From contig NZ_JADBEC010000002.1 of assembly GCF_014873945.1 (NCBI RefSeq), forward strand, positions 2,232,001 to 2,296,000: a DNA stretch of 64,000 nt. The letters are read 5' to 3'. Source of the stretch: Rhizobium viscosum (GTDB lineage Bacteria > Pseudomonadota > Alphaproteobacteria > Rhizobiales > Rhizobiaceae). The notes beneath the pieces were generated by a model that saw only the letters and a program-made list of their open reading frames with translations, had not been told where the DNA came from and did no database searches. The position numbers were made by a program, and so were the translations under genes. Within the stretch, counting starts at the first letter, position 1. Each line of letters begins with the position of its first letter. This document shows positions 1 through 8,811 of the stretch, one piece after another.

Positions 1-2
1 CA

Positions 3-1295
3 ATGATCAACGAACAGCAGTTGATCTCGAAGATCACCTGGCGGCTCATGCCATTCCTCGGAATCCTTTATCTTATTGCCTATATCGATCGTCAGAACGT
101 CAGTTTCGCCAAGCTGGAAATGGTCGGTGCGCTCGGTATGAGCGAATATGCCTATGGCCTCGGTGCCTCGCTCTTTTTCATCGGCTATTTCCTCTTCGAA
201 GTACCGAGCAACCTGTTCCTCGACAGGTTCGGCGCGCGCGTCTGGTTCGCCCGCATTCTCGTATCCTGGGGCATCGTCACCATCCTGCTCTCCTATACGC
301 AGAACGCGACAATGTTCTATGTCCTGCGTTTTCTGCTCGGCGTCTGCGAGGCAGGCTTCTTTCCGGGCGTGCTCTATCTTTTAACGCTCTGGTTTCCCGC
401 AGATTATCGCGGCCGCATGGTGGGTCTCTTCATGATCTTCAGTGCGCTTGCCAATGCCGTCGGCGCACCTGTCGGAGGCATGCTGCTCGATCTCGATGGT
501 TTCCTCGGCCATGCCGGCTGGCAATGGGTTTTCCTGGCGACAGGCATTCCGGCCGTCATTGCCGGTGTCGTTACCTTCTTCTATCTCTATGACCGGCCCG
601 AAAATGCGAGTTTCCTCAGCAAGGAGGAGAAGAGCTGGCTGGCGAACCGTCTCGCATCGGAAAATTCCGGCATGGATCACAATGCCGAAAACGGCTTCAA
701 GGCGCTCGTCGACCCCCGCGTCCTGTTGATGGCGCTCTGCTACATCGCCTTTCCGCTCGCCGCCTATGGCCTCAGCTACTGGCTGCCGACCATCGTGAAG
801 GCCTTCGGCGTCAGCAACACCGTGAACGGCCTTCTCAACATCATCCCGTGGATACTGGTGGCGATTGCGCTCTGGGCAGTGCCGGCTGCCGCCGACAAGG
901 CGAAGGCGAAAACGCCTTATATCGTCATTCCTGCCTTCATCGGTGCGGCCTGCCTGCTGCTCTCGGCGCTTGTTCCGAACAATACGCTGCAGTTCATCTT
1001 CCTCTGCGTCGCCGCGGCCGGCATCTTCGCGCCACAGCCGGTCTTCTGGAGTCTGCCATCCCGTTTCCTCAAGGGCGCGGGGGCTGCGGCGGGCCTTGCA
1101 GCCATCAATTCTGTCGGCAATCTCGGCGGCTTCGTTGCTCAGAACGTCGTGCCCTGGATCAAGGACGAAACCGGAAGTACGATTGCGCCGATGTTCTTCC
1201 TGGCTGTCTGCCTTGCTGCCGGCGCACTGCTCGTCTTTGCGGTCGCGATGATCATCGCGCGCAAGGAGCATGACGCCGTGCCACGCGGCATCTGA
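3..1295 (+). CDS. MFS transporter, anion:cation symporter (ACS) type
   Basis: Inner-membrane secondary carrier of about 430 residues with some 12 hydrophobic segments. The N-terminal YIDRQNVSFAK stretch and the loop LWFPADYRGRMVG are typical of the ACS branch of the MFS, whose members carry organic anions such as tartrate, phthalate or sugar acids. The substrate cannot be read from the sequence. The ATG lies two bases inside the window, so a longer start upstream cannot be excluded, although the N-terminus matches the usual ACS start just before helix 1. It converges on the next MFS gene across a hairpin at 1311-1341. Upstream neighbours are outside the window. Confidence 0.88.
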   Translation: MINEQQLISKITWRLMPFLGILYLIAYIDRQNVSFAKLEMVGALGMSEYAYGLGASLFFIGYFLFEVPSNLFLDRFGARVWFARILVSWGIVTILLSYTQNATMFYVLRFLLGVCEAGFFPGVLYLLTLWFPADYRGRMVGLFMIFSALANAVGAPVGGMLLDLDGFLGHAGWQWVFLATGIPAVIAGVVTFFYLYDRPENASFLSKEEKSWLANRLASENSGMDHNAENGFKALVDPRVLLMALCYIAFPLAAYGLSYWLPTIVKAFGVSNTVNGLLNIIPWILVAIALWAVPAAADKAKAKTPYIVIPAFIGAACLLLSALVPNNTLQFIFLCVAAAGIFAPQPVFWSLPSRFLKGAGAAAGLAAINSVGNLGGFVAQNVVPWIKDETGSTIAPMFFLAVCLAAGALLVFAVAMIIARKEHDAVPRGI

Positions 1296-1310
1296 GATCT
1301 TGGAAATGGA

Positions 1311-1341
1311 GAAGCCCCGGCACCAAAGGTACTGGGGCTTC
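1311..1341. terminator. Convergent hairpin terminator between two MFS genes
   Basis: GAAGCCCC (1311-1318) pairs perfectly with GGGGCTTC (1334-1341) around a 15-base loop that can close further. The + strand continues CTTCC and the - strand side reads into TCTCC, so neither side has a long U-run. The position between two convergent stop codons (1295 and 1372) suits a shared terminator. Confidence 0.6.
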
Positions 1342-1371
1342 TTCCATGGGAGGCTGCCGGACGGGCATGGG

Positions 1372-2829
1372 TTAGGAGGAAATGTCCTCGAGTTTGCGGC
1401 CGCCGGTCTCGATCATCTGCGTTGCGGCAAGCGCGCCGATCACGGCGACGATCCCGAACATGATGAAGACCGACTTGATGCCCTGTGCGCCGACCATGTA
1501 GCCGACCGTCGTCGGACCGACAGCCGAGGCGATGCGCAGCCACGACGTCGCAAGGCCCGTTCCGACCGCGCGCATACGCGTCGGGTAGATTTCCGGCGTA
1601 TAGAGGTAAAGCACGGCGTTGACGGAGCCGACGACGCCATAGGCAAGTGTTGCCAGCAGAATGAGTGACCAGAGGCTGTTCGCACCACCAGCGGCAAGCG
1701 CAGCCAGAAGAACGGCGCCGACAAGGAAAGAGACGACGGCCCAGGTGCGCCTCCCGATACGGTCGATACAAAAGGCGCAGGCAAGCAGGATGACGACCTG
1801 CGCGACATTGGTCATCGAGGCTGCCCTGAGCGCGCTGCCGAGTTCCAGCGAATAGACGGTGTGATAGAGTGTCGGCATCCAGTTGTTCAGGCTGTTGGCC
1901 ACGAAGAACGAGCTTGCCCAGAGGATCCAGGCGACGATGGTGCGGACACGGAAGGTCGGCGACAGAAGTTCGCGCCAACGGTTTCGCACCCTGGGTGCAG
2001 CCTGGACCTGCCCCCCAAGCGCCAGGGTCGCTTCATTATAGGCGCGGTCGTCGAACGTGTAATTCGGATCCCTACGCCTCGCGCTGTCTTCCGCCTGGCG
2101 GATGATGTTTTCCGCCTCGTCGAGCCGGCCCTGACCGATCAGCCAGCGTGGCGATTCCGGCAGTCTGTAGAGCAGATAGGCGATCAGCAGGCCTGGAATA
2201 CCGCCAAGCAGGAACAGTGATTTCCAGCCAAAGGCCGGGACGATCAATGTGCCGACCTGTCCCGTCACCATCAGCCCGACCGGAAAGATCAGCTCATAGA
2301 GCATGAAGTTGCGTCCGCGCCCCTTGGCGCGCAGGAGCTCGCTGATATAGGCGGCCGCAACGGGCATTTCGCCACCCACGCCGATGCCCTGGATCAAACG
2401 GCAAATGAACAGCATCTGGAAATTGCCGGCCAATATACAGGTGAGGCTCATGACCGACATCAGTGCAGTGGCGGATGCGGCCATGTGAACGCGGCCGAGC
2501 GTTTCCGCAAGGCGGCTGAAGAGAAGGGCGCCGACGAGCTGGCCAATATAACTTGCCGCGATCATCCAGCCGATCTGAGCTGGCGTCAGCGCCCAGAGAT
2601 TGATCAGGATCGGCAGAACAAAGGCCAGCGAAAGCGCGTCAAAGGCGTCGAGGAATGTGGCGCTGCCCATGATGATACGCGCCCGACGATGCCAGGGTGT
2701 AAAGGGGATCGCTTCGAAACGCGCGGTCAAAGCCGCGGCGCGGCCAGCCAATCGCGTCTGCTGCGGGACGTCTTGTGAAACCTCGCCTGCGGCAGAGCCG
2801 GCAGCCAGCATGCTATTGCTATCGTGCAT
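1372..2829 (-). CDS. MFS transporter, aromatic acid/sugar-porter-like
   Basis: A 485-residue 12-helix MFS carrier. Visible motifs are FLDAFDALSLAFVLP in helix 1, a G-rich RLIQGIGVGGEMPVA segment, and RLPESPRWL at the start of the central loop; the last is found in the sugar-porter and aromatic-acid/SV2-like branches. The start at 2829 is preceded by GGGAGGAT; a longer in-frame extension to 2871 has no comparable site. It is the last gene of the operon with the monooxygenase (3741-4901) and hydrolase (2892-3728), so uptake of the aromatic or heteroaromatic substrate of those enzymes is the natural inference. The substrate itself is not determinable. Confidence 0.87.
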   Translation of the reverse strand: MHDSNSMLAAGSAAGEVSQDVPQQTRLAGRAAALTARFEAIPFTPWHRRARIIMGSATFLDAFDALSLAFVLPILINLWALTPAQIGWMIAASYIGQLVGALLFSRLAETLGRVHMAASATALMSVMSLTCILAGNFQMLFICRLIQGIGVGGEMPVAAAYISELLRAKGRGRNFMLYELIFPVGLMVTGQVGTLIVPAFGWKSLFLLGGIPGLLIAYLLYRLPESPRWLIGQGRLDEAENIIRQAEDSARRRDPNYTFDDRAYNEATLALGGQVQAAPRVRNRWRELLSPTFRVRTIVAWILWASSFFVANSLNNWMPTLYHTVYSLELGSALRAASMTNVAQVVILLACAFCIDRIGRRTWAVVSFLVGAVLLAALAAGGANSLWSLILLATLAYGVVGSVNAVLYLYTPEIYPTRMRAVGTGLATSWLRIASAVGPTTVGYMVGAQGIKSVFIMFGIVAVIGALAATQMIETGGRKLEDISS

Positions 2830-2891
2830 ATCATCCTCCCAGATCAGCACGGTTAAACGGGCCGGCGGCACCCCCTGCCGCCAGCTTCGCC

Positions 2892-3728
2892 CTACTGGGC
2901 GGCAGCTTCAATCATCTTGCCGATCACTTCCGCGACAACATCGCTGCATTCAATCGGTGTCAGATGTCGGGCGCCCGGCAGGATCGTCAGGGACGCCCCG
3001 GGGATTGCCTCTGCAAGCTGGCGTGCACTCTCGACCGGTGTCGCATAGTCTTCTTCGCCGACAACGACGGAAACCGGGAAATGAAAGCCGGAAAGCGCAT
3101 TGCGAAGATCGGCATCGCCGAGCATGATGCAGGTCGCCTCGTAGGCATCGAGATCGTTGCGGACAAAGATCTCCATCATCTCCTGGATCTTGCGCGGATT
3201 TTCCGCCCTGAAACGATCACCGAACCAGCGGGTCGCCTGGAAGGCAGCCATCGAGGCGAGGCCTTCGGCCCGCGCTTTCGCGGCCCGTACCCGCCATTCC
3301 TGAGGAGCCTTTTCCCCATACCAGGCCGTGGTATCGATGAGGGTCATTGCCGAAATTCGTTTTGGGTGGCGAGCAGCAAAAGCCTGCGTAATGCAGCCGC
3401 CCATGGAGCAGCCGGCAATGACCGCCCGCTCCCAGCCGGCCTTGTCCAGAACCTCAGCGACGTCATCGGCGTAGCGTTCGATTGCGTAGGAAAGGGGCGC
3501 GCGGCTGCTCCAGCCATGCCCCCGGCAGTCGATGCAGATGATCTCCGCCTGGCTCTGCAGGCCGGAGATGACGTCCGTCCAGATGCTGCCGTCAAGGGCG
3601 AGCGAATGGATCAGCAGCAGGCGCGGTTTTCCGGGCGTGCCATATCGCCGGAAGGCGATCGTCGCTTCATCCGAGACGGTCACGAATTCGTAGTGACCGT
3701 CCATGTCACGGGTTTCTTGCTGCAACAT
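2892..3728 (-). CDS. Alpha/beta hydrolase, enol-lactonase-like
   Basis: A 278-residue cytoplasmic alpha/beta hydrolase with the order seen in PcaD-type 3-oxoadipate enol-lactonases: oxyanion region LLLIHSLALDGSIW, RGHGWSS, nucleophile elbow GCSMGG (Ser near residue 108), and a C-terminal GARHLTPIE carrying the catalytic His. It follows the monooxygenase gene almost without a gap. The frame also allows a TTG start at 3740, just before the monooxygenase stop; I prefer the ATG at 3728. The other pcaD of the window (57682-58485) is distinct in sequence, so this copy probably serves another ring-cleavage product or hydrolyses an ester or amide intermediate. Confidence 0.85.
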   Translation of the reverse strand: MLQQETRDMDGHYEFVTVSDEATIAFRRYGTPGKPRLLLIHSLALDGSIWTDVISGLQSQAEIICIDCRGHGWSSRAPLSYAIERYADDVAEVLDKAGWERAVIAGCSMGGCITQAFAARHPKRISAMTLIDTTAWYGEKAPQEWRVRAAKARAEGLASMAAFQATRWFGDRFRAENPRKIQEMMEIFVRNDLDAYEATCIMLGDADLRNALSGFHFPVSVVVGEEDYATPVESARQLAEAIPGASLTILPGARHLTPIECSDVVAEVIGKMIEAAAQ

Positions 3729-3740
3729 CTGTTGTTCCAA

Positions 3741-4901
3741 TCAGCCGGCCATGGCCAGATCGTTTTCACCGACGAGCGGTACGTTCCAGGCGTCATAACC
3801 ATAGAGCCAGGTCGTATCGTCGTTGCCGCCGGACATCCACGTATTGGCGCTGGAGATTGCCTGAATGCGCGAGGTGCGCGGCTTGCGGTTCGCCTCGTAG
3901 CGGCGGAAAGCGCCTTCGATGTCGCCATTGTCGACGGCTTCGAGGCAGCGTGCGAGCACGGCAGCGTCCTCGATCGAGGTTGCCGCCCCCTGCGCCATAT
4001 AAGGCGTCATCGGATGGCAGGCGTCCCCCAGAAGTGCCACACGGCCGTCGCTCCAGCGCGGCAGAGGTTCGCGCTCGAGAATTGCCCATTTGTGGCAATC
4101 CGGGCAGGCGTTGAGCACCATCTGCACTTCCGGATGGAAGCCTTCATAGGCGGCTCTCAATTCCTTGACATCGCCCTTTGCCGACCAGGATTCGGCAGTC
4201 ATCCAGTCGGCAGACTCGGGAACGCTGGTGACGAAATAGAGCGAACTGCGGTCTGCCGCCGTATAGTAGATGACGATATGCCGGTCGACGCCCCACCATT
4301 TCGTTCGGGACGGCGCGATCTTGCCACCGTTCATCAGGCTGGCGTCGAAGACTGCGCGGTAGGCGATGCGCCCCTTGTGCAGCGGTGCGTCAGGACCGAC
4401 GATGATTTCGCGCACCAGCGAGTGAACGCCATCAGCGGCGATGACCGCATCCGCTTCGACCTTGCTGCCATCGGCGAAGGAAAGGCTGACACCGCCGTTC
4501 TTCTGATCCAGGCCGACGAGTTTCTTGCCGAGATGGACGATTTCAGGCGGGAGCACCGAATAAAGCGCTTCGTGCAGGTCGGCACGATGCATGCAGAGGA
4601 ACGGTGCGCCATAGAGGCTTTCGGGCATCGGCAGTTCACGCTTGATCTCGCCAGTGTCCCAGACGCGGTTGAGGTGGGAATAGGGTTCAAACGCAATCTT
4701 CTTGAGACGGTCTAGAACGCCGATGCCGCGCAGCACATGTGACGAATTGGGCAGCATCTGAATGCCGGCACCGACGCGTGCGAATTTCGGTGCCTGTTCG
4801 TAGACCTGGACGTCGATACCGACCTTGCGCAGCGTCGCCGCGGCGGCAAGCCCGCCCATACCGGCGCCAATGATTGCGATCTTCGGTTTGCTCTTGGCCA
4901 T
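3741..4901 (-). CDS. FAD-dependent aromatic monooxygenase, NicC/salicylate-hydroxylase-like
   Basis: A 386-residue class A flavoprotein monooxygenase that would hydroxylate an aromatic or pyridine ring using NAD(P)H and O2. It shows the FAD dinucleotide motif GAGMGG (residues 12-17), the DG-type motif IAADGVHS, and the second FAD motif GDACHPMTPYMAQGA. The segments KWWGVDRHIVIYYT and AAYEGFHPEVQ resemble, from memory, 6-hydroxynicotinate 3-monooxygenase (NicC). That makes a hydroxypyridine or hydroxybenzoate the leading substrate guess. GGAGGAG lies just before the start. It is the first gene of the operon and is divergent from a LysR regulator. Confidence 0.87.
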   Translation of the reverse strand: MAKSKPKIAIIGAGMGGLAAAATLRKVGIDVQVYEQAPKFARVGAGIQMLPNSSHVLRGIGVLDRLKKIAFEPYSHLNRVWDTGEIKRELPMPESLYGAPFLCMHRADLHEALYSVLPPEIVHLGKKLVGLDQKNGGVSLSFADGSKVEADAVIAADGVHSLVREIIVGPDAPLHKGRIAYRAVFDASLMNGGKIAPSRTKWWGVDRHIVIYYTAADRSSLYFVTSVPESADWMTAESWSAKGDVKELRAAYEGFHPEVQMVLNACPDCHKWAILEREPLPRWSDGRVALLGDACHPMTPYMAQGAATSIEDAAVLARCLEAVDNGDIEGAFRRYEANRKPRTSRIQAISSANTWMSGGNDDTTWLYGYDAWNVPLVGENDLAMAG

Positions 4902-4935
4902 GTCATCTCCTCCGTGTGTCAGTCAAGTTGGGAGG

Positions 4936-5007
4936 AGCCTAGAAGCGTGACATCAGCATGTAAAATATTTATATTGTTCAACACTTAAACTCAAAAGGTT
5001 CTAGGCT
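4936..5007. promoter_or_regulatory. Divergent control region with a widely spaced 9-bp inverted repeat
   Basis: AGCCTAGAA (4936-4944) and TTCTAGGCT (4999-5007) are perfect inverted repeats 54 bp apart that bracket an AT-rich core (TAAAATATTTATATTG) between the monooxygenase and the LysR gene. LysR proteins usually bind divergent intergenic regions at two sites, so these arms are candidate half-sites or bend-linked operators. The right arm ends 5 bp before the LysR start codon, which would suit autorepression. Confidence 0.45.
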
Positions 5008-5012
5008 ATCCG

Positions 5013-5945
5013 ATGGAGCTCAGGCATCTCAGATATTTCGTGGCCGTTGCCGAGGAGGGGAGCTTTAACCGCGCCGCCGAGCGTCTGCATATTCAACAGC
5101 CGCCCCTCGGTCAGCAGATCCGCGATCTTGAATATGAGCTCGGCGTTCAATTGTTCGACCGCTCTCCGCGCCGAGTTGCGCTGAACAGTTCGGGCGAACT
5201 CTTCCTGGAAGAGGCGCGCGATATCCTGAGAAGGGCACAATTGGCAGTCGACAATGTGCGGCGTTTCAATCAGGGTGAAAGCGGCCGGCTGTCGGTCGGT
5301 TTTACGAGCTCGGCTTCTTTACATGTGCTTGCGCCGCAGTTCCTCCAGCGGTTTCGCCAGGTCTTTCCGCTTGCCGAAATCGTGGTCGAGGAGAGCGAGA
5401 CCTATGAGCTGATTCTGGCCCTCCAGCAGCAGCGCATCGACGTTGCGCTGCTGCACATCGATGCGAAGCGTTTTCCCGATCTGACGGCACGGGCTCTGTC
5501 CGAAGAGGACATGCTGGTCGCAGTCCCGCGCAGCCATCCCTATGCGGAGCCGGAAGATAAACCCATGACGCTCGATATGCTCCACGGCGTCGACATGGTC
5601 GTCTATCGGCGCACAGATGGGCCTGGCATATTCGAACGGCTTGCCGAAACCTTCCGTACTGCCGGTGTTGCACCGCGGATCGTCGATGAGGTTTCTCGGA
5701 TCATCGCTGCCATCAATCTGGTGGCCGGTGGGCGCGGCCTGACGGTGGTGCCGGCGTCCATGCGGGTACTTCATCAGGAATCTGTGGTCTATCGGCCGCT
5801 ATTGCCTGGCGAACTCCCACCCCTGCCGCTTTATGTCGCCCACCGTGCCGATGCGCGGCTTGCCCTCATCCGCAATTTCGTCGATCTGACGGAGAAGATT
5901 GCATTCAGCTCATCCGGGAGCGGTGAGGCTGGGCGAACAACGTAG
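5013..5945 (+). CDS. LysR-family transcriptional regulator
   Basis: A 310-residue LysR regulator. The N-terminal winged helix-turn-helix (residues 1-60, MELRHLRYFVAVAEEGSF, RLHIQQPPLGQQI) is followed by a periplasmic-binding-like effector domain. The N-terminus resembles BenM/CatM-type regulators of aromatic degradation. It is divergent from the NicC-like monooxygenase, so it probably senses the pathway substrate or a ring-cleavage intermediate and activates that operon. The start codon has little Shine-Dalgarno sequence. Confidence 0.9.
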   Translation: MELRHLRYFVAVAEEGSFNRAAERLHIQQPPLGQQIRDLEYELGVQLFDRSPRRVALNSSGELFLEEARDILRRAQLAVDNVRRFNQGESGRLSVGFTSSASLHVLAPQFLQRFRQVFPLAEIVVEESETYELILALQQQRIDVALLHIDAKRFPDLTARALSEEDMLVAVPRSHPYAEPEDKPMTLDMLHGVDMVVYRRTDGPGIFERLAETFRTAGVAPRIVDEVSRIIAAINLVAGGRGLTVVPASMRVLHQESVVYRPLLPGELPPLPLYVAHRADARLALIRNFVDLTEKIAFSSSGSGEAGRTT

Positions 5946-5951
5946 CAGGTT

Positions 5952-6763
5952 TTAGGCCAATTCATCCTGCAGAGAGCGGCTGACAAGTGTCAGGACGTCG
6001 CTTTTCACACCGGGCGCTGCGGCGATCACAGGCCCGCCGGTCAAAAGGGTGCCCTTGCTGGGGAAGGCTTCAGTCCAGCCGCCGGCTTCGCGGATCATTA
6101 AGAGCCCGGCCATGCAGTCCCAGGCGTTGATATGCGGCTCATAATAGCCGGCGAGCCGGCCGCAGGCGACCTGCGCCAGCATGAGCGCGCCGGAGCCGTT
6201 GCGGATGAACATGCCGCCCGCCTCCAGCAGAAGTTGGATGAAGACTGACACCTGTTTCAGCGGAATGCGAAAATTGGCGCCGACACCGAGAAGCCCGGTG
6301 CCGATGCTGGTGGCCTTGTCGACGCTGATCGCCTTGCCATTCAGAAAGGCGCCTTCGCCTTTCCTCGCCACGAAAAGATCGCCCGATGTCGGTTGGCAGA
6401 TAAGGCCGAGCACGGTCTCATCACCCTTCATGACGGCGATCGAGATGCACCACTGGTCGATGCCGTGCACGAAGCAGCTCGTACCATCGATGGGGTCTAC
6501 GATCCAGAGGTAGCCCGAGGGACCTTCCGCCAGCCCTTCCTCCTCACCGAGCACGCCGTCATCAGGAAAGGCGACGGTGATGCGGTCACGGATCATTACC
6601 TCCACGGCCTTGTCGGCTTGGCTGACCACATCCTGGCCGTTCAGCTTGTGGCCAGTTTCCAATGATGAGAGATCGGAGAAGTAGGAGAGCGCCTTCCCGC
6701 CGCATCGAGGATCACGTCCCTGGCAAGGACGAAGCGGGCATCATCAGGAAATTCGCAATGCAT
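5952..6763 (-). pseudogene. Inositol monophosphatase family gene with an apparent one-base deletion
   Basis: The C-terminal 236 residues, readable from a TTG at 6662, contain the metal-binding set of the family: GEEEG, DPIDGT and the later AWDCMAG. The missing N-terminus is present one frame away: an ATG at 6763 gives MHCEFPDDARFVLARDVIL and then DAAGR, after which the homologous continuation KALSYFSDL lies in the other frame. One extra base near 6704 (GCGGCGGGNAAGGCG) would restore a full-length protein of about 270 residues. Either the gene is a recent pseudogene, the base is a sequencing error, or a TTG-started short form is made. The intact enzyme would hydrolyse a sugar or inositol phosphate monoester. 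It sits 19 bp after a LacI-type regulator. Confidence 0.7.
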
Positions 6764-6782
6764 GGGATACTTTCGAAGGGAA

Positions 6783-7823
6783 TCAGGGTCTGAAGCTCTG
6801 GCGGATGATGAGTTCTGGAATGACCCGTTCATAGCCCGGCTGCAAGTCCGGATTTGCCAGGCGCCGTTCCATCAGTTCGACGGCGCGCATTGCCATGACG
6901 AGCGGGTCCTGGCGGAAGGTAGTTAGCTGATAGCTGAGCCAGGCCGCTTCGGGAACGTCGTCGAAACCGATGATGGCAACATCCTCCGGAATCCGCAGCT
7001 TCACCTCCTGTCGCGCGTAATCCATCAGCCCGAAGGCGATCTGGTCGTTGGCGCAATAGACGGCGTCGGGGCGTACAGAATTCGAAAACAGCGCCCGGCC
7101 TGCGGTGATGCCGCTCTCATAGTCCGAATCCGCGCCACGGCCGACGAAGACCTCCGCGCCGAGCCTTTCCGCCGTCGACAGAAAGGCACTTTCGCGCTCG
7201 ATAATGCTCGGCGTACCGGTGTTGGAACCGGCAACCGCCAGCCTGCGCCGTCCGGTCTCGAAGAACACTGTCGCCGCCTTGCGGGAGGCCTCTGAATTGC
7301 CGGCGCGCACATGGTCTGCATCCGGTTCGGAACGGCCGATGACGATGAGCGGCTGGCCATTACGCTGGGCAAGCTCGAAGAATCTGGCAGGCGGCGAGCC
7401 CGACAGGATGATGATTGCCTCGGCGCGATGGCCGATCAGCATCTTCTGGGCGGCCAGCAATTCATCCTCGGTCTGGCCGGTGTTGATGAGGATCGGAATG
7501 CTGCCGCGCTGGATCAGGAATTTGGAAAGGGCGGCGGCGAGATGGGCGCGGAACCCGATCTCCGGTTTCGTGGCGACAATGCCGACGAGGCGGCTCTGAT
7601 TAGCAAGCACGCCGCGCGCAAGATCGTTGACGTGGTAGCCAAGTTCCTGGGCCGCGCGCAGCACCTTCTCGCGCGTTGCAGGCGCAACGCTTGCTCCCGG
7701 CGTAAAGGTGCGCGACACGGCCGAGCGGGAAACGCCGGCAAGCTGCGCCACCTGTTCGGCGCTAACGAAGCGCATGCGCTCCTTCTTCTGTGCCTTGTCG
7801 TCATTCACCGGACCATCACTCAT
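6783..7823 (-). CDS. LacI-family transcriptional regulator
   Basis: A 346-residue LacI/GalR regulator. The N-terminal helix-turn-helix SAEQVAQLAGVSRSAVSRTF is followed by a hinge (ELGYHVNDLARGV) and a periplasmic-binding-like sugar-sensing domain ending in YERVIPELIIRQS. The start at 7823 follows GAGGG; the frame stays open to 7880 but without a better site. It is immediately upstream of the damaged inositol-monophosphatase gene and may once have co-regulated it. Its targets are otherwise unknown. Confidence 0.9.
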   Translation of the reverse strand: MSDGPVNDDKAQKKERMRFVSAEQVAQLAGVSRSAVSRTFTPGASVAPATREKVLRAAQELGYHVNDLARGVLANQSRLVGIVATKPEIGFRAHLAAALSKFLIQRGSIPILINTGQTEDELLAAQKMLIGHRAEAIIILSGSPPARFFELAQRNGQPLIVIGRSEPDADHVRAGNSEASRKAATVFFETGRRRLAVAGSNTGTPSIIERESAFLSTAERLGAEVFVGRGADSDYESGITAGRALFSNSVRPDAVYCANDQIAFGLMDYARQEVKLRIPEDVAIIGFDDVPEAAWLSYQLTTFRQDPLVMAMRAVELMERRLANPDLQPGYERVIPELIIRQSFRP

Positions 7824-8315
7824 CGGTTTTCCCTCAACGCCCGGTGCGCGACAAAATATCCGCCTTCCAGAACCGCTCAACGATCAACATTGAAGACCGG
7901 TGCTCGATGAGCCGCGGAAGGACGGGTGATGCGATCTGGCAATCTCCACCAGCACATGATGTATAGAGAAGCGATGGCAGTAAGTTGACACCGGTCGCGC
8001 CGATGGTGCGGACGATGTTTTGTCGTTTCAGGAATTCATCCCCGTCCATTTTCACTGCCCATTGCACAGGTGCAATCATGTGGCACAGCCGTGCAATTGC
8101 CCAGGCCGACCACCTAACGGCGATTCTTTGCAGACGAATGACAGATGAGAGATTTTTCCGGCTGAGCAGAACGAGCCGCAACTGATACCGTCGGCAATTT
8201 CTGGCGAGTATAGCCGGGATTGCGGCTGCAATCCCGGCTGAGGGGGCGAGAGGCAGCGGCGATATCGGGGATCAGGTCAACGCCGCTTTAGTGCATCAAG
8301 TGATCGTCGAAGCCG
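7824..8315. other. Gene-poor stretch with one strong hairpin
   Basis: No convincing gene. A 115-codon frame on the minus strand (7834-8181) has no recognisable family and poor start context. The only clear structure is the 12-bp stem-loop at 8212-8239. The rest would hold the LacI promoter and the 3' flank of the small secreted protein gene. Confidence 0.6.
8212..8239. terminator. Perfect 12-bp stem-loop, probable terminator-type hairpin
   Basis: AGCCGGGATTGC (8212-8223) pairs with GCAATCCCGGCT (8228-8239) around a GGCT tetraloop. It lies 76 bp beyond the stop of the minus-strand gene at 8316-8621. There is no U-run on either side, so it may act as an RNA-stabilising hairpin or with a factor-dependent terminator. 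Confidence 0.45.
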
Positions 8316-8621
8316 TTAATCGCAGACCCGCACGGTTTCAGTATGATAGCCGCCGTCATAGCGGTTGCGGACATCACGATCCTCGTACCAGCACCGCGGC
8401 GGCGGCGGCCCTGCATCATAGTAGCGCGGGCCATCGACATAGCGAGGACCGCCGTTGACGATGGCGCCACCAATCAGGCCACCGACAACACCCGCTGCCA
8501 GGCCGCCGGCAATGGCACGGCCGGTATTGTCGTGGTGATGATGGTCGCGTGCGGCAGCAGGCTGAATAGCCGAGCCCACAAGGGCCGTCGCAATCAGCAG
8601 ACTGCTAACAATTCTCTTCAT
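8316..8621 (-). CDS. Small secreted glycine-zipper protein
   Basis: A 101-residue exported protein of unknown function. A signal peptide (about residues 1-24, MKRIVSSLLIATALVGSA, with Ala-rich cleavage site PAAA) is followed by a His run, then a glycine-zipper-like hydrophobic stretch AIAGGLAAGVVGGLIGGAIV, then a Pro/Tyr/Asp/Arg-rich tail with two cysteines. Such proteins are common in rhizobia and are thought to sit in the periplasm or outer membrane. AAGGAGAA precedes the start, which supports expression. Confidence 0.75.
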   Translation of the reverse strand: MKRIVSSLLIATALVGSAIQPAAARDHHHHDNTGRAIAGGLAAGVVGGLIGGAIVNGGPRYVDGPRYYDAGPPPPRCWYEDRDVRNRYDGGYHTETVRVCD

Positions 8622-8811
8622 AACATTCTCCTTAGTCGCAAATCGCCCCTATAGAACATGAAATGCTCCACGGCGGCGTTTGTTCGTTCAAATCTTGCAC
8701 CTTTTGAGGCAAGCCCGCCAAGAAACGGCGCGTAAGGCCTCAATTTATATTTTGCACTGAAATCCTCAGCGCGAATTCGGCGGATCAAACGCGCAATCGC
8801 AACTGCCGGTA

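Noticed and set aside
2892..3728. Calling this hydrolase a second pcaD
   Set aside because: The fold and elbow fit, but it is not with other pca genes and differs clearly from the copy at 57682; the general name is safer.
2775..4715. A 646-codon plus-strand frame across the hydrolase and monooxygenase genes
   Set aside because: It crosses two genes with complete catalytic motifs on the minus strand and has no domain of its own.
7834..8181. A 115-codon minus-strand open frame upstream of the LacI gene
   Set aside because: No family resemblance, no clear Shine-Dalgarno, and it overlaps what should be the regulator's promoter.
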